Source: Lachnospiraceae bacterium
Lineage (GTDB): Bacteria; Bacillota; Clostridia; Lachnospirales; Lachnospiraceae
DNA length: 64,000 nt
Assembly: GCA_024695665.1 (NCBI GenBank)
Contig: JAILHT010000088.1
Span: forward strand, 17,024-81,023
Direction of reading: 5' to 3'
In this document: positions 41,914-50,980 of the stretch, piece by piece
Layout: the number at the start of each line of letters is the position of its first letter
How positions within the stretch are numbered: position 1 is the stretch's first letter
Made by a program: the position numbers and the translations under genes
The notes under the pieces: generated by a model
The model's database searches: none
What the model was told of the DNA's origin: nothing
What the model saw: the letters and a program-made list of their open reading frames with translations, nothing else

Positions 41914-42498
41914 ATGGTTTGGCTGGAAAGTATTTTGATAATATGCGGTATATCATTTGATATTTTTGCCCAGATGGAATGTCAGGGCTCCTTGATAGCC
42001 GACATAAAAAAAGAACAGGTCATAAAAATCTGTCTTGCTGTGGTCGCATGGCAGGTGGCCGCTCTCATAACGGGACATTTTCTTGCCAGCTGGTTTGTCA
42101 GATGGAAGGATATTGAGGGAAGTGAACTGCTTCTCGGAGAGATTATGTCCGCAGTGATTCTTATTGCGCTGGGGGCCAGACAGTTTTACGAGTCGAGAAT
42201 GAAGTATTCGTTTGTGGAACATAGAGAGGAGAGGCTGTCTGTAAAAAAGATGCTTTTGCTTTTGGGAAGAGTCACCTTTTACACGGTGTTGACAGGAATC
42301 GCACTCGCCTTCACGGGAGCGGAGCTTTCTGTGATAGTTGTCTCGGTTGTAATCATAAGCATAGCGGCTGTAATGATCGGAATCTATACAGGATACAATT
42401 TCGGGTTTGAACACAGAGAGAAAGCATATGTAATAGGTGCACTTATCCTGGTTGTAATAGGAGCGGAAAACTTTGTGGGAACGCTGATTTCATTGTAA
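41914..42498 (+). CDS. MntP-like (putative manganese efflux) membrane protein
   Basis: A 194-aa protein with six hydrophobic helices in two three-helix halves. DIFAQMECQGSLI in helix 1 and VVIGAENFVGTL at the end match the positions of the acidic motifs of MntP (Asp-Ala-Phe-Ala and the late helix), though the sequence is divergent. The start is ATG 41914 with GAGGT upstream. It follows the heptad-repeat gene by 22 bases and may be in the same transcript. Other LysE/MntP superfamily functions are possible. Confidence 0.6.
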   Translation: MVWLESILIICGISFDIFAQMECQGSLIADIKKEQVIKICLAVVAWQVAALITGHFLASWFVRWKDIEGSELLLGEIMSAVILIALGARQFYESRMKYSFVEHREERLSVKKMLLLLGRVTFYTVLTGIALAFTGAELSVIVVSVVIISIAAVMIGIYTGYNFGFEHREKAYVIGALILVVIGAENFVGTLISL

Positions 42499-42583
42499 AA
42501 TCAAAAGAATCTAAAGTTTTTTTGATGAAAGGACCTATATATATAGAAGAAAAAGAATAAATATTCCTATATAATGTGGGAAA

Positions 42584-42624
42584 AAAGGGCGATTGTGTAT
42601 TTGATACACATTCGCCCCTTTATT
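42584..42624 (+). terminator. Strong intrinsic terminator before the ech operon
   Basis: A long stem, about 17 positions (AAAGGGCGA-TGTGTAT with ATACACA-TCGCCCCTTT, two mismatches), has a TTG loop and is followed by a T-rich stretch. It ends the exporter unit. Confidence 0.9.
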
Positions 42625-42662
42625 TTGTGAAATATTTCCAATGAAATCATGTTAAAGTGACT

Positions 42663-42736
42663 TTAGGACTATTGTTTTTAATTTGGTACAATCCGTGTGT
42701 TGAAAACCCTATCGTCAGGTGTTAATATTTTAACGT
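42663..42736 (+). promoter_or_regulatory. ech promoter and Rex-like operator
   Basis: A possible TTAGGA (42663-42668) and TACAAT (42687-42692) are 18 bases apart. Downstream, TGTTAATATTTTAACG (42720-42735) matches the Rex consensus TTGTTAA-N4-TTAACAA at 11 of 14 defined positions. An operator there would block transcription of the hydrogenase when the NADH/NAD ratio is low. TTAACGTTAA (42730-42739) is an overlapping palindrome. Confidence 0.55.
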
Positions 42737-42767
42737 TAAAAAAATAACAAAATGTAAAGGAGAGAGT

Positions 42768-44687
42768 ATGGATTTAATAGTTTCTTTTCTAATCTGTTTT
42801 CCTTTTCTGGTTTCCCTTTTGATGTATTGCATCAGGGTGAACAAGGTAAGAAATGCAATAGCTTATGTCAGTGCAGTCATTATCATGATTGCGGTCGGAG
42901 TTCTTGTTTATAACTGGGCTTCGGGCGGATGTGTCGCTATACAGCTTTTTACCGAGACAGAATCGGTGGACAAGGTCATTCTGGTTGCAGAATGGTTTAT
43001 CATGATTCTTGTTACGGTTAAGAGTTTTATGCACAAGAGAGCATGGGTGAGTTTGCTTTCGATCGTTCCTACGATCATGCTCACGATGCTTGAGATGAAC
43101 GGACCAAGTCTTGTTGAACAGCCACATGTATATATCGATCACATGGCAGTGCTTATGTGTATCATAATAGGCCTTATCGGAGGTCTTATTGTTATATATG
43201 CAGTTGGATACATGCATGGATACCATCATCATCACATTGAATTTGAGGACAGAAGATACTATTTCTTCATGCTCTTGTTTATATTCCTCGGAGCCATGTT
43301 CGGATTTGTTCTCTCGGACAGCACTCTCTGGATCGATCTCTTCTGGGAGATAACAAGTATCTGTTCATTCCTTCTCATTGGTTACACAAAGACGGACGAG
43401 GCAATCGAGAATTCTTTCAGAGCGTTGTGGATGAACCTCTTAGGAGGATGTGCACTCGCGATAGGAATCATATATCAGGCATATTTCCTCGAGGGAAACA
43501 TGTCACTTCAGGCACTTATAGACAGTGGAGTGAGCGGAGCAAAGTACGCAACAATTCCTGTTGCTCTTATAGCTTTCGCCGCCCTCACAAAGGCAGCGCA
43601 GATGCCTTTTGCAAAGTGGCTCATGGGAGCGATGGTTGCGCCTACACCTTCGTCGGCACTCCTTCACTCAGCTACAATGGTTAAGGCCGGAATCTATGTA
43701 CTCTTCAGACTTGCACCTGCAATGTCGGGAACGATGACCGGACTTATGATCAGTTTCATCGGAGGTTTCACATTCTTCGCCGCTTCTGTAATGGCAATAG
43801 CACAGAGTGACGGAAAGAAAGTTCTCGCTTTCTCAACCATATCAAACCTCGGACTCATGGTTGCCTGCGCAGGAGTAGGTACACCTGAGACACTTTGGGC
43901 AGGAATTTTCCTTATGATTTTCCATGCCATATCAAAATCACTCCTCTTCCAGAACATGGGTGCGGTTGAGAACTCAATGCACAGCCGTGATGTAGAGGAT
44001 ATGGACGGACTCGTATACAGACTTCCGAGACTCGGAGTATTTATGTTCATCGGTATCGCCGGAATGTTTTTGGCACCGTTTGGAATGCTTATTTCAAAAT
44101 GGTCAGCGCTCCGTGCGGCAGTTGACGAGGGCAACTTCATGCTCGTTGTATTCATCTGTTTCGGTAGTGCGACAACACTTTTCTACTGGACAAAATGGAT
44201 GAACAACCTTATCAGCTCTACAACTTCAGAGCCGATAAAGGATATCACAAAGAAGAATGAGATCATATCTCTCACAATACATGCAGCGCTCATGATAGCA
44301 CTTTGCCTTATTTTCCCGGTGCTTTCACAGAACTATGTAATTCCGCTTCTCACAGAGATCTACGGATCTGCAACCTCGGTTCTTCCGATGGGAGTGCTTT
44401 ACATACTCGTCATTGTAATCGTTGCAATATTTGTCGTTCCGTTTATCGTATTCAAGTATGCGAATAAGATAAGAACAAACGAGAAGCTTTCATATATGAA
44501 CGGTATCAACACCGGAACAAACGACGCTTTCGTCGATGCGTTCGGTGAAGAGAAACCTATGACTATCTCAAACTGGTATTTTAAGGACTTCTTTGGACAG
44601 AGAAAACTCATGGTTCCTTGTGAAGTTGTAACTACAGTATTTTTGATCATTATGCTTGTCAGAGTTATAGGAGGTGTTTTGGCATGA
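42768..44687 (+). CDS. echA: Ech hydrogenase proton-translocating subunit EchA (NuoL/HyfB-like)
   Basis: A 639-aa membrane protein with about 16 helices. It is homologous to antiporter-like subunits of complex I and group 4 hydrogenases: [30 protein letters not shown], the conserved Lys region [35 protein letters not shown]. It conducts H+ or Na+ coupled to ferredoxin/H2 chemistry. AAAGGAGAG precedes the ATG. It overlaps echB by four bases (ATGA). Confidence 0.92.
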   Translation: [639 protein letters not shown]

Positions 44688-45550
44688 TAGATATACTTAT
44701 CAGAGTTATCATATTCCTCGTAGCAGCTCCTATACTTGGAGGATTGCTCGACGGTCTTGACCGTATAATTTCAGCAAGGATGCAGGGGCGTATAGGACCT
44801 CCGCTCCTCCAGCCGTTTTATGATGTGAGCAAGCTTTTTCAGAAGCAGACAATCGCGGTAAGCAAGTCGCAGTCGCTCTTGATTCAGATGTTCTTCTTTA
44901 CACAGATTTTTACGGGATGTCTTTTCATGGCGGGATTCGACATAATGCTTTGCTTCTTCATCCTTTCGACAGGAGCTACATTCCTTGTATTTGCGGGAGC
45001 GGTTACACACTCTCCTTACAGTTCGATGGGTGCGTCAAGAGAGCTTTTACAGATGCTTTCATATGAGCCGGCAATACTTATGACATGCTTGGGATTTTAT
45101 CTCGCAGCCGGAACCTTCAAGGTTGAAGAACTTGTATTGTCAGACTACAGCCTCATAGTTTACCTTCCGGGATTCTTTGTGGCTTATGTATTCTCGCTCA
45201 CAATAAAGATGAGAAAATCGCCTTTCGATCTTTCTACATCACACCATCCGCACCAGGAACTCGTAAAAGGAATCACAACCGAGATCGGTTCGAGAAACCT
45301 TGCATTTTATTTTATCACCGAGTGGTATGAGAACATCTTCCTCTTGGGTGTTGTGGCATTGTTTATAATAAACAAGAATCCTTGGAGTATTCTTGCGGCA
45401 GTAATCGTAGTGCTTCTCATCTGTTTTTTGGAGACACTCATCGACAATACTTCAGCGAGAATGAAGTGGGACAAGATGCTCACTCTCACATGGATTGTAA
45501 CTTTGGTTTCAGCCGGAACAAACCTTCTGGTATTGATGCTCATTAAGTAG
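44684..45550 (+). CDS. echB: Ech hydrogenase membrane subunit EchB (NuoH-like)
   Basis: A 288-aa membrane protein with about eight helices, related to NuoH/HycD. It has the conserved N-terminal LGGLLDGLDRIISARMQGRIGPP and the loop SPFDLSTSHHPHQELVKG, which contacts the hydrogenase module. It is part of the membrane arm. Translation is coupled to echA; echC follows after 14 bases. Confidence 0.93.
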   Translation: MIDILIRVIIFLVAAPILGGLLDGLDRIISARMQGRIGPPLLQPFYDVSKLFQKQTIAVSKSQSLLIQMFFFTQIFTGCLFMAGFDIMLCFFILSTGATFLVFAGAVTHSPYSSMGASRELLQMLSYEPAILMTCLGFYLAAGTFKVEELVLSDYSLIVYLPGFFVAYVFSLTIKMRKSPFDLSTSHHPHQELVKGITTEIGSRNLAFYFITEWYENIFLLGVVALFIINKNPWSILAAVIVVLLICFLETLIDNTSARMKWDKMLTLTWIVTLVSAGTNLLVLMLIK

Positions 45551-45564
45551 GATAGGAGATAGAT

Positions 45565-46062
45565 ATGGCTAAAGTAAAAAGATCACCATGGCTTTTGCAT
45601 TATGACGGCTCAAGCTGTAACGGATGCGATATAGAGGTTTTGGCATGCCTCACACCTGTCTATGATGCGGAGCGTTTTGGTATACAGAATACCGGAGACC
45701 CGATGCAGGCAGATATTTTGCTTATTACCGGAGGAATCAACGCACAGAATCAGGCTGTTGTAAAACAGCTTTACGATCAGATGCCAAGACCTAAGGTTGT
45801 GGTAGCTGTCGGAGTATGCGCTTGTACCGGTGGTGTATTTAAGGATACATACAATATTTTGGGAGGAGCAGATACAACTGTTCCGGTTGATATATATGTT
45901 CCGGGATGTGCTGCAAGACCACAGGCTATAATCGATGGAATAGTCAAAGCGGTTGAGCTTTTCCAGATGCACATGGACAACCACGAAGAGTTCTTAAAGA
46001 ACCCGGACGAGTACATGAGAAAGAACCATCCGGAAGTAGAGCTTAAGAAGGGAGATGAATAG
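45565..46062 (+). CDS. echC: Ech hydrogenase small subunit EchC (NuoB-like)
   Basis: A 165-aa protein of the small-subunit/NuoB family. The proximal [4Fe-4S] ligands are in SSCNGCDIEVLACLTP (CxxC), GVCACTGG and PGCAARPQAI. It passes electrons between EchF and the NiFe site of EchE. TAGGAGATAG precedes the ATG. Confidence 0.94.
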   Translation: MAKVKRSPWLLHYDGSSCNGCDIEVLACLTPVYDAERFGIQNTGDPMQADILLITGGINAQNQAVVKQLYDQMPRPKVVVAVGVCACTGGVFKDTYNILGGADTTVPVDIYVPGCAARPQAIIDGIVKAVELFQMHMDNHEEFLKNPDEYMRKNHPEVELKKGDE

Positions 46063-46064
46063 TC

Positions 46065-46436
46065 ATGAACGAGATATTTAATCCTGAAAATAAACTTGAA
46101 GAGATTAACCACGAGAAACTTTTGAGAAAAGTTCTTGTAATGAAAAATAAAAACATGAGACTTGCACAGATGTGCGCAGCATTTGTTGAGGGAAAATATG
46201 AGCTCAGCTATTCATTTGCGGATGATGAGACATATGAGATGTCAACACTTCGTCTCATAATAGAGCCTGACACAGCGATTCCGAGCATAACAGAGATTTA
46301 TCCATATGCGTTCTTCTATGAGAACGAGATAAACGAACTCTTCGGAGTCAATGTCAAATTTATAAATCACGATTATAACAAAAAACTCTACAGAATAGAT
46401 GCAGAGTCACCGTTTGTAAAGAAGGAGGACAAATAA
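46065..46436 (+). CDS. echD: Ech hydrogenase subunit EchD (NuoC-like)
   Basis: A 123-aa protein, the short NuoC-type subunit, with TEIYPYAFFYENEINELFGVNVKF characteristic of the 30-kDa complex I family. It joins the small and large subunits. It lies two bases after echC and overlaps echE by one base. Confidence 0.9.
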   Translation: MNEIFNPENKLEEINHEKLLRKVLVMKNKNMRLAQMCAAFVEGKYELSYSFADDETYEMSTLRLIIEPDTAIPSITEIYPYAFFYENEINELFGVNVKFINHDYNKKLYRIDAESPFVKKEDK

Positions 46437-47515
46437 TGGGTAAGAGAAGCGTAGTTCCTTTCGGACCACAGCATCCTGTTTTACCGGAGCCTATTCATTT
46501 GGACCTTGTGATAGAGGATGAAAAAATCATAGAGGCTATTCCGTCAATCGGTTTCGTACACCGTGGACTTGAGAGCCTTGTTACAAAGAGAACATATAAA
46601 GAGATGACATATGTTGTCGAGAGAACCTGCGGAATCTGCTCGTTCATGCACGGAATGGCTTATTGTGAGGCCGTTGAGGAAGTTATGAACGTCGAAGTTC
46701 CGGACAGAGGAAAATATTTGAGAACAATCTGGGCTGAGCTTTCAAGAATGCACAGTCATTTGCTCTGGCTTGGACTTCTCGCCGACGGATTTGGATTTGA
46801 GAGCCTTTTTTATCAGTGTTGGAGACTCAGAGAGAGCGTACTTGATGTGCTCGAGCTCACAACAGGTGGAAGATGTATTTTCTCCGTAAACAAGATCGGA
46901 GGAGTGCTCAAGGATCTCGATGAGGATATGACAAAGGCTATCCTTCAGACTGTTGATAAAGTTGAGAAAGAGCTTGAGGCAATCAAGAAGACTTTCCTCT
47001 TCGATTACAGTGTTGAGAGCAGACTCAAAGGAGTCGGAGTTCTCACAAAGCAGCAGGCGCACGATCTTGGATGCGCAGGACCTTTCGCGAGAGGTTCGGG
47101 AATAAAGATGGATATGAGAATGCGCGGATATGATGCATATAAAGATCTCGACTTCGAGCCAATCGTAAGTGAGGACGGAGACGGATATGCAAGATGCTAC
47201 GTTCGTACAATGGAGATCTTCCAGTCTATCGATATCATAAGACAGGCGATCGCAAAACTCCCTGCAGGAGAGTTCGGAGTAGATGTGAAGGGACTTCCGA
47301 AGGGTGAAGCGTTTGTGCGTGTTGAGCAGCCTAGAGGAGAAGCCGTATACTATGTAAAGGCAAACGGAACCCAGTATCTCGACAGAATGAGAGTCAGAAC
47401 TCCTACCTTTGCAAACCTTCCGGGTCTCGTTGAGACACTCAAGGGAGCACAGTTTGCGGATGTTCCGCTTCTCATATTGGCAATCGACCCATGTATAAGC
47501 TGTACGGAAAGATAG
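46436..47515 (+). CDS. echE: Ech hydrogenase large subunit EchE ([NiFe] site)
   Basis: A 359-aa large subunit of a group 4 [NiFe] hydrogenase. The four Ni-Fe ligands are Cys65 and Cys68 in RTCGICSFMHG and Cys353 and Cys356 in DPCISCTER. The protein ends directly after DPCISCTER, so it has no C-terminal peptide for maturation-protease cleavage. It catalyses 2H+ + 2e- to H2 (reversible), with ferredoxin as the likely electron partner through EchF. Confidence 0.95.
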   Translation: MGKRSVVPFGPQHPVLPEPIHLDLVIEDEKIIEAIPSIGFVHRGLESLVTKRTYKEMTYVVERTCGICSFMHGMAYCEAVEEVMNVEVPDRGKYLRTIWAELSRMHSHLLWLGLLADGFGFESLFYQCWRLRESVLDVLELTTGGRCIFSVNKIGGVLKDLDEDMTKAILQTVDKVEKELEAIKKTFLFDYSVESRLKGVGVLTKQQAHDLGCAGPFARGSGIKMDMRMRGYDAYKDLDFEPIVSEDGDGYARCYVRTMEIFQSIDIIRQAIAKLPAGEFGVDVKGLPKGEAFVRVEQPRGEAVYYVKANGTQYLDRMRVRTPTFANLPGLVETLKGAQFADVPLLILAIDPCISCTER

Positions 47516-47527
47516 GAGGAAGATGAT

Positions 47528-47881
47528 ATGGCACAGTTAATGAACTTTGCACCGGTTGTTTTGAAGAATCTTTTCTCCAAACCCGTTACAAAAAATTATC
47601 CGGCTGAACCGGCTGTATATCCGGCCAGAAGCCGTGGACATATAGAGATAGATCTCGATACATGTATCATGTGCGGACTTTGCATGAGAAGCTGTCCATC
47701 GGGATCCATAAAGGTTGACAGACCGAATGCGACATGGACAATCAACAGATTCGACTGTGTACAGTGCGGATATTGTGCAACTGTATGTCCTAAAAAGTCA
47801 CTCACAATGAATCCGGGATATCAGGAGCCCGGTGAAGAGAAATTTGAGGCTTCATACACCAAGCCTGCGGAGGAAAAATAA
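47528..47881 (+). CDS. echF: Ech hydrogenase ferredoxin subunit EchF
   Basis: A 117-aa protein with two [4Fe-4S] motifs, CIMCGLCMRSCPSG and CVQCGYCATVCPKK (about residues 50-95). The N-terminal extension is typical of HycF/EchF-type subunits. It is the ferredoxin docking and electron-transfer subunit. It lies 12 bases after echE with AGGAGGAAG before the ATG, and 4 bases upstream of hypC. Confidence 0.93.
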   Translation: MAQLMNFAPVVLKNLFSKPVTKNYPAEPAVYPARSRGHIEIDLDTCIMCGLCMRSCPSGSIKVDRPNATWTINRFDCVQCGYCATVCPKKSLTMNPGYQEPGEEKFEASYTKPAEEK

Positions 47882-47885
47882 CGTT

Positions 47886-48101
47886 ATGTGTGTTGCTTTA
47901 CCCGGTATAGTTCGAAAAATAAACGGAAAGACCGCAGAGGTCGATTTTAACGGAAATACTGTGAACGCAAGAACTGGACTCGTGGATATAATCGAGGGGG
48001 ATCGTGTGCTCGTGCATGCCGGATGTATTCTTCAGAAGGTTACAGAGGATGAGGCGGACAGCCTGAATGATCTTATGAAGGAACTTAAGGCATATGAGTA
48101 G
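47886..48101 (+). CDS. hypC: Hydrogenase maturation chaperone HypC
   Basis: A 71-aa protein. The N-terminal MCVALPG, with Cys2 essential in HypC, fixes the start at 47886; the frame is open further upstream but without this motif. It shuttles the Fe(CN)2CO group with HypD and delivers it to EchE. It overlaps hypD by eight bases. Confidence 0.95.
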   Translation: MCVALPGIVRKINGKTAEVDFNGNTVNARTGLVDIIEGDRVLVHAGCILQKVTEDEADSLNDLMKELKAYE

Positions 48102-49140
48102 CGATTATTTGAAGGAAATCACCTCATATTTGAGAGAATATGACGGAGATTCCATGAATATTATGGAGGTCTGCGGCAGCCACACCGCCGCGATCGCCAA
48201 GAGCGGTATAAAGAGTATAATATCAGACAAGATCAACCTGGTCAGCGGACCGGGTTGTCCCGTCTGTGTCACACCATCTGCCTATGTGGACAAGCTTATA
48301 AGTCTTGCCCTTGAGGAAGGCAACTGCATTGCGACCTTCGGTGACCTTATGAGGGTGCCGGGGAGCGAGGAGAGCTTAAACATTGCAAAAGGCAGGGGTG
48401 CAGATGTTGAGATGGTATACTCGCCTATGGATGTGGTAGAGCTTGCAAAAAAGAATCCGGACAAAAATTATATTTTTGCCGCAGTAGGATTTGAGACAAC
48501 CACGCCGGTATACGCGCTTCTTTTGGATACAATAGTTTCCGAAAAGATAAAAAATATTAAGCTTCTTACAGCGGTAAAAACAATGCCGGCTGTTATAGAA
48601 CACCTTTTGGCCGAGGGCGCTCCTATAGATGGTTTCCTGGCACCGGGGCATGTATGCGTGGTGACGGGGAGCAAAATATTTACACCACTTGCGGAGAAAT
48701 ACGACATTCCTTTCGCCGTCTCAGGTTTTTCCGGGGAGGAGATTTTGGAGGCCCTTTACGGTCTGGTGAAAATAAAAAAAGGCGGAAGAGTTATGAACTT
48801 CTATCCAAAGGTAGTTACCGAGGAGGGGAATACTTCCGCAAAAAGTCTTATAGACAAATATTTTACGCCAAGTGCTGCCTGCTGGAGAGGTATGGGAATA
48901 ATAAAAGGTTCCGGACTTAAGATAAGGGACGAGTACTCATATCTGGACGCGGGGAGCGAAGGATTAAATGAGGATATAAAGAAGAATAAGGCATGCCTGT
49001 GCGATCAGGTTTTGATGGGAAAGAAGACACCGAAGGATTGCCCTCTTTTCGGAAAAGTCTGCACACCGTTGACACCGCAGGGAGCATGCATGGTTTCCGA
49101 GGAGGGTTGCTGTCATACATGGATAGCAAATTACAGGTAG
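48094..49140 (+). CDS. hypD: Hydrogenase maturation protein HypD
   Basis: A 348-aa Fe-S protein. It has the conserved MEVCGSHTAAIAKSG and GPGCPVCVTP motifs, GFETTTP, and late Cys motifs (CRGMGIIKGSG..., CPLFGKVCTP, MVSEEGCC) that hold a [4Fe-4S] cluster. It assembles the iron cyanide/CO group with HypC and HypE. Confidence 0.96.
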   Translation: MSSDYLKEITSYLREYDGDSMNIMEVCGSHTAAIAKSGIKSIISDKINLVSGPGCPVCVTPSAYVDKLISLALEEGNCIATFGDLMRVPGSEESLNIAKGRGADVEMVYSPMDVVELAKKNPDKNYIFAAVGFETTTPVYALLLDTIVSEKIKNIKLLTAVKTMPAVIEHLLAEGAPIDGFLAPGHVCVVTGSKIFTPLAEKYDIPFAVSGFSGEEILEALYGLVKIKKGGRVMNFYPKVVTEEGNTSAKSLIDKYFTPSAACWRGMGIIKGSGLKIRDEYSYLDAGSEGLNEDIKKNKACLCDQVLMGKKTPKDCPLFGKVCTPLTPQGACMVSEEGCCHTWIANYR

Positions 49141-49147
49141 AAATCAT

Positions 49148-50149
49148 ATGGAAAAAGTTATAACAATGGCCCACGGCAGCGGCGGAAAAACAACCGGAGA
49201 GTTGATCGGAGCTATATTTGCAAATGAATTTGACAATGAGATATTGAACAGGATGGAGGACGCAGCGGCGGTCGACGGAAGCAAACGAATTGCGATGACA
49301 ACAGACAGTTTTGTTGTGACACCGCTCGAGTATCCCGGCGGGGATGTCGGAAGACTCTGTATTTGCGGAACCGTAAACGATCTGCTTTCAAGGGGCGCCA
49401 TTCCAAAATACATCACTTGTGGATTTATTCTTGAGGAAGGGCTTGAGACAGAGACCTTAAAGAGAATAGTTCATTCCATGGCGGAGACGGCAAGGGAAGC
49501 GAATGTGATCATCGTTGCCGGGGACACCAAGGTTATAGAGGGAAACGGTGGCCTTTACATAAATACTGCCGGAGTCGGATTTTTCGATTACGACCGTGAG
49601 ATTTCAGCGGAGGATGCTAAGGACGGGGATGCCATACTTGTGTCCGGAACTATGGGTGAGCATCATGCTACCATATTGGGAAGCAGGATGAGCATTGCAA
49701 ATGACATTGAAAGTGACAACGCACCTTTGACGGATATTGTGGGCGCGTTGCTTAAAAATAAAGTCGATGTACATGTACTCAGAGATATAACCAGAGGAGG
49801 CCTTGCAACCGTTTTGAAGGAACTTGCGAAGGCAAGTGAGAGCACCTTTGTTGTCGAGGACGAAAAGATTCCGGTATCACCGCAGGTTAGGGATTTCTGT
49901 GGACTTTTGGGACTCGACCCGTACTATATGGGTAACGAAGGCAAGATGGTATGCATAGTTGATGCGAAGTATGCCGACAAGGCGCTTGAGATCATGAAAG
50001 CCTCAAAATACGGACAGGATGCGGCACTGATCGGCTACGTACAAAAAAATGAAGCCGCTGAGAAGGGAATGCTCTATTCCAAAACTTCCATAGGCGGCTT
50101 GAGAAATCTTGATATTCTTCAGGGCGAAGGACTTCCGAGAATCTGCTGA
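49148..50149 (+). CDS. hypE: Hydrogenase maturation protein HypE
   Basis: A 333-aa AIR-synthase-like protein. The N-terminal MAHGSGGK ATP region, GGDVGRLCICGTVNDLL, and the C-terminal PRIC, whose Cys carries the thiocarboxamide/cyanide, are all intact. It follows hypD after seven bases. hypA, hypB and hypF are not in the window. Confidence 0.96.
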   Translation: MEKVITMAHGSGGKTTGELIGAIFANEFDNEILNRMEDAAAVDGSKRIAMTTDSFVVTPLEYPGGDVGRLCICGTVNDLLSRGAIPKYITCGFILEEGLETETLKRIVHSMAETAREANVIIVAGDTKVIEGNGGLYINTAGVGFFDYDREISAEDAKDGDAILVSGTMGEHHATILGSRMSIANDIESDNAPLTDIVGALLKNKVDVHVLRDITRGGLATVLKELAKASESTFVVEDEKIPVSPQVRDFCGLLGLDPYYMGNEGKMVCIVDAKYADKALEIMKASKYGQDAALIGYVQKNEAAEKGMLYSKTSIGGLRNLDILQGEGLPRIC

Positions 50150-50192
50150 TGCAAGAACGAAAAGATTTGCCCTTTTAAAAATCAATAATACA

Positions 50193-50807
50193 TTATGAAA
50201 CAATCTGCGAGAGCTTCTCAAGGATTGTTTTTTTCATGAGAAATTCCTGACCTTCCAGACCGTCGATCAAGGTCTGAACTTTGTCCAGCTGACCTCTGTT
50301 TTTGTAAGCATTTCCAAGAAGAACATAAATCTGACTGTCGGTCGTTTTGTGAGCGATGGCAAATTCAAGATAAGGAATGGCCTCGCCTTCCATGTCATTG
50401 TCTATGCATTTTCTTGCAAGTGAAGTGACAGTGACCTCAAAGGAAGTGAAGTTGTTGTCATACAAACTCAGATCGTCGAGGTTCTGCGGGCCGTACATAA
50501 GTTTTAAATCCGTGTTTGAATATATAGTGAGATTCAAAAGCTTTTCGTCCGAGAGTCTTTTTAGCTCTTTGAGCTCGTCAGCACATAGTTCTTTAAGGAC
50601 TTCGTTCTCGGGATCTGTGAGTCTCTCCGGAATCTTGATGTATTTTAAAACGGATATATCTTGTCTTCTAGTGGCATTCGCTTCGTTCTCACGCTCCAAG
50701 AACGTCTTGTTCAAATCGGCCTGTTTAGCATCGGAACGTTTTCTGTTTATGGTTATTACTGCGATTATAAGCATAATAATCGCTAAACATGGGAACGGAT
50801 AATTCAT
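50193..50807 (-). CDS. Membrane-anchored TPR-like protein, 204 aa
   Basis: Not a named family. An N-terminal membrane helix (about residues 6-22) precedes a cytoplasmic region with a charged coil (about 25-50). A C-terminal helical repeat region follows, EGEAIPYLEFAIAHKTTDSQIYVLLGNAYKNRGQLDKV, that reads like one or two TPR units. It is the second gene of a minus-strand pair after a 36-aa membrane protein. Role unknown; TPRs suggest a scaffold at the membrane. Confidence 0.65.
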   Translation of the reverse strand: MNYPFPCLAIIMLIIAVITINRKRSDAKQADLNKTFLERENEANATRRQDISVLKYIKIPERLTDPENEVLKELCADELKELKRLSDEKLLNLTIYSNTDLKLMYGPQNLDDLSLYDNNFTSFEVTVTSLARKCIDNDMEGEAIPYLEFAIAHKTTDSQIYVLLGNAYKNRGQLDKVQTLIDGLEGQEFLMKKTILEKLSQIVS

Positions 50808-50830
50808 ATGTTTTTTTCCTTATGACGCAA

Positions 50831-50941
50831 TCAGTATATAACTGCGGAGATAACCGTTGTTATAACCATTGCAAATATGAGAACACCGATGATGATTCCG
50901 GCGATTTTTCTGTTTCTTTTTGAATTGAAAAACTGTAGCAT
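50831..50941 (-). CDS. Small membrane protein, 36 aa
   Basis: It starts MLQFFNSKRNRKIAGIIIGV and continues as one hydrophobic helix ending in SAVIY. A basic N-terminus followed by one membrane helix indicates a single-pass protein with its N-terminus inside. AAGGAG (reverse of 50948-50953) sits 6 bases before the ATG, so translation is likely. It precedes the TPR-like gene by 23 bases. Confidence 0.7.
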   Translation of the reverse strand: MLQFFNSKRNRKIAGIIIGVLIFAMVITTVISAVIY

Positions 50942-50980
50942 TTTTTTCTCCTTTGTACCTGTGTAAAAACTACATCATAA

